From Pseudooctadecabacter jejudonensis (GTDB lineage Bacteria; Pseudomonadota; Alphaproteobacteria; Rhodobacterales; Rhodobacteraceae): a stretch of DNA of 64,000 bases. The position numbers and the translations under genes are program-made. A model generated the notes under the pieces. That model saw nothing but the letters and a program-made list of their open reading frames with translations. It did not search any database and was not told the origin of the DNA. Shown here one piece after another: positions 16,906 through 24,058 of the stretch (position 1 is the first letter of the stretch; each line of letters starts with the position of its first letter). The stretch is taken from positions 248,001 to 312,000 of the forward strand of contig NZ_FWFT01000002.1 of the NCBI RefSeq assembly GCF_900172275.1, written 5' to 3'.

Positions 16906-18216
16906 ATGCCCGACGATATTCGCATTCCCAACGATCTGGACAGCTTTTGGATGCCGTTCACGCCCAGCCGTGCCTTTCAAGAGGCGCCGCGCATGCTGCA
17001 TAAAGCCGACGGCGTGCGCTATGTGACCGTGGACGGGGCGGAGAAGTTCGACGGCACCGGCGGGCTGTGGTGCTGCAATGCGGGCCACAACCATCCACGC
17101 ATCGTCGAGGCGATCCAGCGGCAGGCCGCGGATCTGGATTTCGCCCACACTTTCGGTCAGGGTCATCCGATTGCGTTTGAGGCGGCGGCGCGGGTTGTGG
17201 ACCTTGCACCGGGGATGGACCACGTATTTTTCACCAACTCAGGCTCTGAGGCTGTGGATACGGCATTGAAAATCGCGCTGGCCTATCACGCGGCGCGAGG
17301 TGACGGCGGGCGGCGCATGTTGGTGGGGCGCGAAAAGGCCTATCACGGGATCAACTTTGGCGGGCTGAGTGTTGGCGGGATTGGCCTGAACAAGGGCCAG
17401 TTTGGCACGCTTTACCCCTCCGTCGCGCATCTGCGGCACACATGGCTGGAGGAAAACCACTTTAGCCGCGGGATGCCGGAGCACGGGGCGCATTTGGCCG
17501 ACGACCTGCAGCGGTTGTGCGATTTGCACGGGGGCCACACCATTGCGGCGGTGATCGTGGAGCCTGTGTCCGGTGCGGGTGGGGTGTTTCCCCCGCCCAA
17601 AGGATATCTGGAGCGGTTGCGCGAGATTTGCGACGCCCATGGCATCCTGTTGATTTTTGACGAGGTGATCACGGGTTTCGGACGCATGGGCACCGCCTTT
17701 GCCTATGAGGCGTTCGGTGTGCAGCCTGATCTGGTGACCTGCGCCAAAGGGATGACCAATGCGACCGTGCCCATGGGCGGCGTTTTGGCCACGGCTGCGG
17801 TGCGTGATGCATTCCGCCAAGCGCCCAGCAAGATGCCTGATCTGTTTCATGGCTATACTTATTCAGGTCATCCGCTGGCGTCAGCGGCCTGTATCGCCAC
17901 ATTGGAGGTCTATCGGGACGAAGATATTTTCGGGAATGCGGCCCGCATGGCCACCCCGTGGGAGGACATGGTGCATGGATTGGCCGATATTGACGGTGTG
18001 ATAGACGTGCGCAACTGCGGGATCATTGCGGCGATCCAACTGGCGCAACAGGGCGCTGTTGGCGACGCGGGACGGGCGGCCCATGCCAAGCTGTGGGAGG
18101 CCGGATTGATCGTGCGACCCATTGGCGACGCGCTGGCCATGTCGCCGCCGCTGACCATCACCCAGGCCCATGTGGATGAGATTGGGGCGACGCTGCGGTC
18201 TGTGCTGGCGGCCTAA
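16906..18216 (+). CDS. Class III aminotransferase, omega-amino acid--pyruvate type
   Basis: This 436-residue PLP enzyme opens with SFWMPFTPSRAFQEAPRML, the hallmark of beta-alanine/omega-amino acid:pyruvate transaminases. It has FFTNSGSEAVDTALK (cofactor phosphate site), LLIFDEVITGFGRMG and the Schiff-base lysine K281 in TCAKGMTNATVPMGG. It presumably transfers the amino group from beta-alanine or a related omega-amine to pyruvate. ATG 16906 has AAGGAGG eight bases upstream. Its TAA stop is part of a palindrome (18213-18232). Confidence 0.88.
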   Translation: MPDDIRIPNDLDSFWMPFTPSRAFQEAPRMLHKADGVRYVTVDGAEKFDGTGGLWCCNAGHNHPRIVEAIQRQAADLDFAHTFGQGHPIAFEAAARVVDLAPGMDHVFFTNSGSEAVDTALKIALAYHAARGDGGRRMLVGREKAYHGINFGGLSVGGIGLNKGQFGTLYPSVAHLRHTWLEENHFSRGMPEHGAHLADDLQRLCDLHGGHTIAAVIVEPVSGAGGVFPPPKGYLERLREICDAHGILLIFDEVITGFGRMGTAFAYEAFGVQPDLVTCAKGMTNATVPMGGVLATAAVRDAFRQAPSKMPDLFHGYTYSGHPLASAACIATLEVYRDEDIFGNAARMATPWEDMVHGLADIDGVIDVRNCGIIAAIQLAQQGAVGDAGRAAHAKLWEAGLIVRPIGDALAMSPPLTITQAHVDEIGATLRSVLAA

Positions 18217-18291
18217 AATTCCGGAATTTTAGGGGTCTAAATTTATATAAATTTAGGGCCTCCGGCGGGAGTTTTCTGGTCAGATGAAATC
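18213..18291. repeat. Composite dispersed repeat, copy D, with two palindromes
   Basis: Two 20-bp perfect palindromes, CTAAAATTCCGGAATTTTAG (18213-18232) and CTAAATTTATATAAATTTAG (18237-18256), are followed by the conserved block in reverse orientation (18258-18291, GCCTCCGGCGGGAG then TTTTCTGGTCAGATGAA). The first palindrome contains the aminotransferase stop codon. The block reaches the stop of the convergent ThDP enzyme. This is the fullest copy of the element in the window. Confidence 0.85.
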
Positions 18292-19930
18292 AGCCCCGCG
18301 CCAGACCGGACAGGGTGAGCGTGGGGGACAGCGCGTCTTCGTCGACGATGAGGTCGATCACGGCGAAGGTGCCACTGTTTTGCGCCCGGGTGAAGGCCGG
18401 TGCGAAGTCATCTGTATGACGCACCGTTTCGCCGTACCCGCCGTAGGAGCGCGCCAAAGCTGCAAAGTCTGGATTGGCCAACATCGTGCCGGACACGCGG
18501 CCGGGATAGGTTTTTTCCTGATGCATGCGAATGGTCCCGTAGCGGCCGTTGTTGACGACGATCACGATGGGGGTCGCGCCATGTTGGGCGGCGGTTGATA
18601 GTTCGTTCAACGTCATTTGGAAACACCCGTCTCCGGCCAGGCAGACCACGGTGCGGCCCGGGTGTTCGAGGCTGGCGGAGATCGCGGCAGGGAAACCGTA
18701 GCCCATGGAGCCTGATGTGGGGGCGAGTTGGGTGCCGTGGGATTTGAAGACGTAATAGCGGTGCAGGAAGGCCGCGTAGTTGCCGGCACCATTGGTCAGG
18801 ATAGCGTCTTCGGGCAGGGTGTCCGAGAGGTGTTTGATCACCGCCTCCAGTTTCACATCGCCGGGGGTGGTTTGGGGGGTGCGCCAGCCGTCGTAGGCGG
18901 CGCGGGCCTGTCTGGTCCAATCGGGCCAACCGGTGCCTGTGGCGGGCTGATCAGCCAAAGCCGCGAGGAGGTCGGGGGCCTTGGCCGTGACGGCCAGATC
19001 GGCGGGGAAGACGTGGGCGATTTCATCCGCATCTGCGTGGACATGGGCGATTGCGCAGTGCGGGGCGTGCGGATCAATGAGCGTGAAGCCCTGCGTTTCG
19101 ATGTCGCCCAGCCGCGAGCCCAGCACCAAGAGCGCATCGGCCTGCCGCACCACATCGCCCAGCGCGGGGTTGAGACCGACGTTGAGGTCGCCCGCGTAGC
19201 ACCGATGGCGGTTGTCCATATAATCCTGCCGCCGGAAGCCCAGCGCCACGGGCAGGGTGTGATTGTCCGCGAAGCTTTGCAGATCGGCGGCGGCCTGGGG
19301 CGACCAGTGGGGGCCGCCTGCGATGATCAGGGGACGTTCGAAGCCTGACAGCCAATGGGTGAGTGTGGCGGCCGTGGTCGTGAGGTCGAGTGTGACGGGG
19401 GCCGTTTGCGGGGCGCGGTCGGGGACGTCTGCGGTGGCGGACAACATGTCTTCGGGCAGGGCCAACACCACGGGTCCGGGACGGCCGGAGGTGGCCACGT
19501 GGAACGCGCGGGCGATGTATTCCGGCAAGCGGTCTGTCTGGTTCACCTCGGCCACCCATTTGACGAGGGGGGCGAACATTCGGGTGTAGTCGACCTCTTG
19601 AAAACCCTCTCTGTCACGATCAGCGCGGCGCACTTGACCCACGAACATCACAAGCGGCGTGCTGTCTTGGCGGGCCACATGCAGCCCGGCGGAGGCATTG
19701 GTGGCGCCGGGGCCACGGGTCACGAAGGCGACACCGGGCTGGCCTGTCAGTTTGCCGTAGGCCTCGGCCATCATGGCGACGCCGCCTTCCTGGCGACCCA
19801 CGATGTTGTCGATGCCCGCATCATAGAGGCCGTCGAGGGCGGCGAGGAAGCTTTCGCCCGGGACAGAAAACACACGCCGCACCCCGTGCAGGCGCAGCTG
19901 ATCGACTAGAATTTGGCCGCCATGGCGCAT
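18290..19930 (-). CDS. Thiamine diphosphate-dependent enzyme, acetolactate synthase-like
   Basis: This ThDP enzyme of about 546 residues has the usual three-domain order. The Pyr domain carries the catalytic glutamate E48 in GRQEGGVAMMAEAYG; a central domain follows; the PP domain carries GDGCFQMTLNEL...VVNNGRYGTI, the Mg/ThDP motif. It resembles acetolactate synthase large subunits and benzoylformate decarboxylase-like proteins, but no ilvH-type small subunit is adjacent, so a biosynthetic role is unlikely. The substrate is unknown. ATG 19930 is preferred; the frame is open back to 20002. Confidence 0.82.
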   Translation of the reverse strand: MRHGGQILVDQLRLHGVRRVFSVPGESFLAALDGLYDAGIDNIVGRQEGGVAMMAEAYGKLTGQPGVAFVTRGPGATNASAGLHVARQDSTPLVMFVGQVRRADRDREGFQEVDYTRMFAPLVKWVAEVNQTDRLPEYIARAFHVATSGRPGPVVLALPEDMLSATADVPDRAPQTAPVTLDLTTTAATLTHWLSGFERPLIIAGGPHWSPQAAADLQSFADNHTLPVALGFRRQDYMDNRHRCYAGDLNVGLNPALGDVVRQADALLVLGSRLGDIETQGFTLIDPHAPHCAIAHVHADADEIAHVFPADLAVTAKAPDLLAALADQPATGTGWPDWTRQARAAYDGWRTPQTTPGDVKLEAVIKHLSDTLPEDAILTNGAGNYAAFLHRYYVFKSHGTQLAPTSGSMGYGFPAAISASLEHPGRTVVCLAGDGCFQMTLNELSTAAQHGATPIVIVVNNGRYGTIRMHQEKTYPGRVSGTMLANPDFAALARSYGGYGETVRHTDDFAPAFTRAQNSGTFAVIDLIVDEDALSPTLTLSGLARG

Positions 19931-20026
19931 GGAATGTTCCCCCGCATCGTCTTCCTTGCACCTTTGCGCACTGGTCGCGCGGGCGAAAGCCCCTAGGTTC
20001 ATCTAAAACCAAATATCGGAGGCATT

Positions 20027-20563
20027 ATGGCTTATCTTCTGGGACTGTCCGGCGCATTGCGCGGGGCATCGACGAACACGAAACTGATCCATGCCGCAGG
20101 GCGGGTGTATGGTGGTGATCTGCGGATGGGGGATCTGCGTCTGCCGCTTTATGACGGTGATTTGGAAGAGGCCGAGGGCGTGCCTGCGTCTGTGCAAACG
20201 CTGGCCGACCAGATCAAAGGGGCCGAGGCCGTGGTGATTTCCACGCCGGAGTACAACAAATCCATCTCAGGCGTGCTGAAGAATGCCCTGGATTGGGTGA
20301 GCCGCACAGATGGCAGCCCATGGGCGGGCAAACCGGTGGCCATCATGTCGGCCACGGCGGGCCGTGCGGGCGGCGAGCGGACGCAGTTTGCGCTGCGGCT
20401 GTGCATGATGCCGTTTCGGACGCGTTTGATCCAAGGGCCTGAGATGTTGTTGGCCGACAGTTCCAACCAATTTGATGCGGACGGAAACCTGACGGATGCG
20501 CGGGCCCAGAAGGCGTTGGAGGGTTTGATGGATGCCCTGAAAGCAGAAGTCGCGCGCGGCTGA
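20027..20563 (+). CDS. NAD(P)H-dependent FMN reductase
   Basis: This 178-residue flavodoxin-fold protein is of the NADPH-dependent FMN reductase family. Signatures are the N-terminal LGLSGALRGASTNTKL phosphate-binding loop and STPEYNKSISGVLKNALDW, the characteristic flavin-contact segment. Such enzymes reduce quinones, flavins or metals such as chromate. It is divergent from the ThDP enzyme gene. Confidence 0.88.
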   Translation: MAYLLGLSGALRGASTNTKLIHAAGRVYGGDLRMGDLRLPLYDGDLEEAEGVPASVQTLADQIKGAEAVVISTPEYNKSISGVLKNALDWVSRTDGSPWAGKPVAIMSATAGRAGGERTQFALRLCMMPFRTRLIQGPEMLLADSSNQFDADGNLTDARAQKALEGLMDALKAEVARG

Positions 20564-20602
20564 CGGCTTGCACGCGTTGCGGCCATACGGCAGCGTGGGG
20601 TG

Positions 20603-21397
20603 ATGAGTGAGACGACTCAGACACTGAGCTGCGGGATGGATCCCGCGCGGGCACGGGCGCTGCAGGCGACCTTGGGGATGGAAGCATCGGTCGAGGCGGG
20701 CGATCCGCTGCCGCCATTCTTTCATCACGTGTATTTCTGGGATCCGGTGCCCCCTGCCCGGCTGGGCCGTGACGGGCACCCTGCCACGGGGGGCTTTGTG
20801 CCGGATCTGGGCCTGCCACGCCGCATGTGGGCGGCGGGGCGGCTGTTGTTTCATAGGCCTTTGTTGGCGGGGGTGCAGGCCGAAAAGACCAGCGTGGTGG
20901 AGGGTGTGACCCGCAAGACGGGACGGTCGGGGCCGCTCGCCTTTGTGCGGTTGCGGCACGATATCAAACAACGGGGCGGCGTGGTGCTGAGTGAGTGGCA
21001 GGATCTGGTCTACCGCGAGGATGGCGTGGCCGCCGAGAGGCCCCGTGCCCGCACGGATGAAACGCATGTTGAAGAGGTGACGTTCGACAGCACGATGCTG
21101 TTTCGATATTCCGCCCTGACGTTCAACGGGCACCGCATTCATTACGATCAGGACTATGCGCGGCAGGTCGAAGGGTATGATGATTTGGTGACCCACGGCC
21201 CGCTTTTGGCGCAACGATTGATGCTGATGGGACAGGCGCAGCTGGGGCGCCCCTTGGCCCAGGTGGATTACCGCGCGACGGCCCCGCTGACCCTGCCCCA
21301 TCCTGCGACGTTGTGTTGGGCTGAGACCGACGAGGGGGGCGACGCTTGGGTGCGCGCGCCTGATGGGGTGCAATGCATGGTGGCGCAGATCAGGTAG
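20603..21397 (+). CDS. HTD2/MaoC-like acyl dehydratase
   Basis: This protein of about 264 residues resembles FAS1-like dehydratase domain proteins such as mesaconyl-C4-CoA hydratase. Visible features are LPPFFHHVYFWDPVPPARLGRDGHP, the paired hot-dog folds, and FDSTMLFRYSALTFNGHRIHYDQDYA, the catalytic-type segment. It probably hydrates or dehydrates a CoA thioester. An in-frame GTG at 20600 precedes ATG 20603. No CoA-pathway genes flank it, so the substrate is unresolved. Confidence 0.75.
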   Translation: MSETTQTLSCGMDPARARALQATLGMEASVEAGDPLPPFFHHVYFWDPVPPARLGRDGHPATGGFVPDLGLPRRMWAAGRLLFHRPLLAGVQAEKTSVVEGVTRKTGRSGPLAFVRLRHDIKQRGGVVLSEWQDLVYREDGVAAERPRARTDETHVEEVTFDSTMLFRYSALTFNGHRIHYDQDYARQVEGYDDLVTHGPLLAQRLMLMGQAQLGRPLAQVDYRATAPLTLPHPATLCWAETDEGGDAWVRAPDGVQCMVAQIR

Positions 21398-21406
21398 GGC
21401 TGCGCG

Positions 21407-22441
21407 CTAAAGGCTCATGTCCGGGGCGAAGTCTGGTGGCAGGGTGTTTTCGCCGGTGGTGATCAGTTGCGCCAGTTGGGTGGCAGCCAGAGGGGCCATG
21501 CCAAAGCCGATTTTGAACCCGCCGTTGGCCACGAAATCGCCCGCACGGAACGGGTGATGGCCGACCATCGGGGCGCGGGTGCGGGCCCGGGGGCGGACGC
21601 CGGCCCACCTGGCGCGTTCAGGCGCATCGGCCAAGGCGGGCATCAGGGCGCGGGCCTTGGCCAACAGGGCGTCACATTGGGCGTCGGTTGTTGTGCCGTC
21701 GGTAAACTCGCGTTCGGTGGTGGACCCGATGGCGGTGGTGCCATCTGCGTGGGGGATGATGTGCAACCCGTCGATGAAGACCTGCGGGGCGGTGCGTGCG
21801 TCATGGTCAAGCAGCACGGCTTGGCCTTTGATGCCGGTGCCGACCATGCGGCTGTGGGCGTGTGTCATCTCCTCCAGCCCCGCATGACCGGTCGCCCAGA
21901 CGGTTGGACCGGTGAAGGGGCTGTCGTCTTGGGTGATCACGCCGCCCTTGGCGCGGATGGCGGCGGCCAGCGCGTGGCAGGCCTGACGCGGATGCAGCCG
22001 CGCGGTGAGGGTGTCGTAAATCCAAAGACCCGTGGGCGAGGGCGGCGCGAAGGCGGGCGGCTGATCTGTGACACCCCATGTGGCCTGCCCCTGCCACAGG
22101 GTTTGGGCGCCTGTCGCACGGGCGCGGGCCAGATCCTCGCCCTCGTCCATAACGGGTTGGATGCGGCCTGTGCGCCCGTAGCCGGACGAGGTTTGGCCCG
22201 CGGCCTCGATCTCGGCCCACCAGTTTTCCGCCATGATCAGACTTTGAAATTGGAACGCCTTTTTGGGGTTCCAGCCTTCGGGCACATGTGGGGCCAGCGC
22301 GCCGACGATGCCACCCGAGGCACCAGCGGCCACGCCTGCGGGATCCACGACGTGCACCGTGGCCCCGCGCGCGATCAGCGCCCACGCCACCGACAGGCCA
22401 AAGACGCCCGCGCCGCGCACCGTAATATCCGCCATTGCCAT
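21407..22441 (-). CDS. FAD-dependent oxidoreductase, DadA/glycine oxidase-like, possible MnmC(o) domain
   Basis: This 344-residue protein is of the DAO family. It has the dinucleotide-binding GAGVFGLSVAWAL at the N-terminus, GASGGIVGALAPHVPEGWNPKK, and a C-terminal FVANGGFKIGFGMAPLAA flavin-contact region. It is divergent from mnmD with about 50 bases between starts. In many bacteria MnmD and an FAD oxidase domain are fused as MnmC, so this may be the separated oxidase half that converts cmnm5s2U34 to nm5s2U34. A generic amino-acid oxidase is the alternative. Confidence 0.72.
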   Translation of the reverse strand: MAMADITVRGAGVFGLSVAWALIARGATVHVVDPAGVAAGASGGIVGALAPHVPEGWNPKKAFQFQSLIMAENWWAEIEAAGQTSSGYGRTGRIQPVMDEGEDLARARATGAQTLWQGQATWGVTDQPPAFAPPSPTGLWIYDTLTARLHPRQACHALAAAIRAKGGVITQDDSPFTGPTVWATGHAGLEEMTHAHSRMVGTGIKGQAVLLDHDARTAPQVFIDGLHIIPHADGTTAIGSTTEREFTDGTTTDAQCDALLAKARALMPALADAPERARWAGVRPRARTRAPMVGHHPFRAGDFVANGGFKIGFGMAPLAATQLAQLITTGENTLPPDFAPDMSL

Positions 22442-22490
22442 TGCCGCCCCGTTGCTTTCACTCTCTGCCCATCAGATAGGACCAAACAGC

Positions 22491-23156
22491 ATGACAGACC
22501 AGCGGGCTCAGGTGGAATGGCGGGACGGCGACGTGCCCGTGTCGCGGCAGTTCGACGATCCCTATTATTCGCTGGACGATGGCGTGGCGGAAACGCGGCA
22601 TGTGTTTTTGGAGGGCAACGGGTTGCCGCAGCGGTTTGTGGATGGGTTTCACGTGGCGGAATTGGGGTTTGGCACGGGGCTGAATTTTCTGGTGACTTTG
22701 GCCGCGTGGCGCGCAGCAGGTGTGGCGGGCCAGCTGCGGTTCACGAGTTTTGAGGCCTATCCTTTGGCGCGGCCCGATCTGATGCAGGCATTGGCCGCGT
22801 TTGACGGGCTGCCGGTTGAGGTTTTTGCAGGCGACGGAGAGGGTTTGCCTGCGCAGGTCACGGGGCCGGATTTTGAATTGAATATCGTGGTGGGCGATGC
22901 GCGTGACACCCTGCCCCAATGGGACGGTGCCGCCGACGCGTGGTATCTGGATGGCTTTTCCCCTGCCAAAAACCCCGAGCTGTGGGGCGATGCATTGATG
23001 GCTGAGGTCGGGCGTCATACAGCGGCGGGCGGCACCTGTGCGACCTACACCGCCGCCGGTTTCGTGCGCCGCGCATTGGAGGCCGCAGGGTTTGATATTA
23101 CCCGCACCCAAGGGTTCGGACGCAAACGGCATATGACGCGCGGGGCAAAATCGTGA
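22491..23156 (+). CDS. mnmD: tRNA 5-methylaminomethyl-2-thiouridine methyltransferase MnmD
   Basis: This 221-residue SAM-dependent methyltransferase has the MnmC N-terminal-domain pattern: SRQFDDPYYSLDDGVAETRHVFLEGN, the SAM motif AELGFGTGLNF at residues 56-66, and WYLDGFSPAKNPELW. It should methylate the wobble uridine (nm5s2U to mnm5s2U). ATG 22491 is chosen because it starts the conserved MTDQRAQVEWRDGDVPVS; the frame stays open upstream only as a shadow of the divergent gene. Confidence 0.88.
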   Translation: MTDQRAQVEWRDGDVPVSRQFDDPYYSLDDGVAETRHVFLEGNGLPQRFVDGFHVAELGFGTGLNFLVTLAAWRAAGVAGQLRFTSFEAYPLARPDLMQALAAFDGLPVEVFAGDGEGLPAQVTGPDFELNIVVGDARDTLPQWDGAADAWYLDGFSPAKNPELWGDALMAEVGRHTAAGGTCATYTAAGFVRRALEAAGFDITRTQGFGRKRHMTRGAKS

Positions 23157-24013
23157 CGGGCGACAGGTTGGGCATCGCGCTGATGGTGGTGACCACGTTT
23201 GTGTTTGCCGTGCAAGACGGGATCAGCCGACATCTGGCGGCGGAATATAATGTGATGATGATCGTGGCGATCCGCTATTGGTTCTTTGCGGCCTTCGTCA
23301 TTGCCATCGCACGTCGGCAGGCGGGGTCGGTGCGCGCGGCGGCGGCCACGGCGCAACCGCTGGTGCAGGCCTTTCGCGGGGTTCTGTTGGCGGCAGAGAT
23401 TTGCGTGATGGTCTGGGCGTTTGTGCTGCTGGGGCTGGTTGAGGCGCACGCCGTCTTCACCTGTTACCCGTTGTTGATCGCGGCCCTGTCGGGGCCGGTT
23501 TTGGGCGAACATGTGGGCTGGCGGCGATGGGCTGCGATTGGCATCGGGTTTGTCGGGGTGCTGATCATCTTGCGGCCGGGGTTTGGTGTGTTTTCCCCGG
23601 CGGCGGTGGTGCCTTTGGTGTCGGCTGCGATGTTTGCGCTTTACGGGCTTCTGACGCGATATGTGGCGCGCCGTGACAGCACGGCAACGTCGTTTTTCTG
23701 GACGGGGGTCATGGGGGCAATCGTGATGACGCCTTTGGGACTGTGGCAGTGGGAGCCTATGGCGGGGGGCGATTGGATCTGGATGGGGGCCTTGTGCCTG
23801 ACCGGCGCCAGCGCCCATTGGTTGTTGATCAAGACCTATGAGGTGGCCGAGGCAAGCGCAGTGCAGCCCTTTGCCTATTTGCAGCTGGTGTTCGCGGCGG
23901 CCATCGGTGTGTTTGTGTTCAGCGAAGCCTTGGCGGCGAATGTGGTTGTGGGGGCGGCCATCGTGGTATCTGCGGGCCTGTTTACGCTGTGGCGGACGCG
24001 GCGGGCGGTCTAA
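23153..24013 (+). CDS. EamA/DMT family transporter
   Basis: This 286-residue membrane protein has about ten hydrophobic helices in two EamA repeats, starting LGIALMVVTTFVFAVQDGISRHLA, the usual opening for this group. The GTG start overlaps the mnmD stop. Substrates of such drug/metabolite exporters cannot be told from sequence. The stop codon TAA lies inside a 24-bp perfect palindrome (24008-24031). Confidence 0.85.
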   Translation: MTGDRLGIALMVVTTFVFAVQDGISRHLAAEYNVMMIVAIRYWFFAAFVIAIARRQAGSVRAAAATAQPLVQAFRGVLLAAEICVMVWAFVLLGLVEAHAVFTCYPLLIAALSGPVLGEHVGWRRWAAIGIGFVGVLIILRPGFGVFSPAAVVPLVSAAMFALYGLLTRYVARRDSTATSFFWTGVMGAIVMTPLGLWQWEPMAGGDWIWMGALCLTGASAHWLLIKTYEVAEASAVQPFAYLQLVFAAAIGVFVFSEALAANVVVGAAIVVSAGLFTLWRTRRAV

Positions 24014-24058
24014 AATTATATAATTTTAGACGGTGGCTAAAATTCCGGAATTTTAGCC
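24008..24058. repeat. Two 24-bp perfect palindromes between convergent genes
   Basis: The first palindrome (24008-24031, core AAAATTATATAATTTT) contains the stop of the EamA gene. The second (24035-24058, core AAAATTCCGGAATTTT) contains the TAA stop of the convergent slt gene on the minus strand. Each could form a hairpin on both transcripts, so a role as a bidirectional terminator is plausible. No conserved 35-40-bp block is attached here. Confidence 0.85.

Noticed and set aside
16906-19930. Aminotransferase and ThDP enzyme as a taurine/sulfoacetaldehyde (tpa-xsc) pathway
   Set aside because: The genes converge rather than form an operon, the aminotransferase looks like the omega-amino acid:pyruvate type, and the ThDP enzyme is not clearly Xsc-like.
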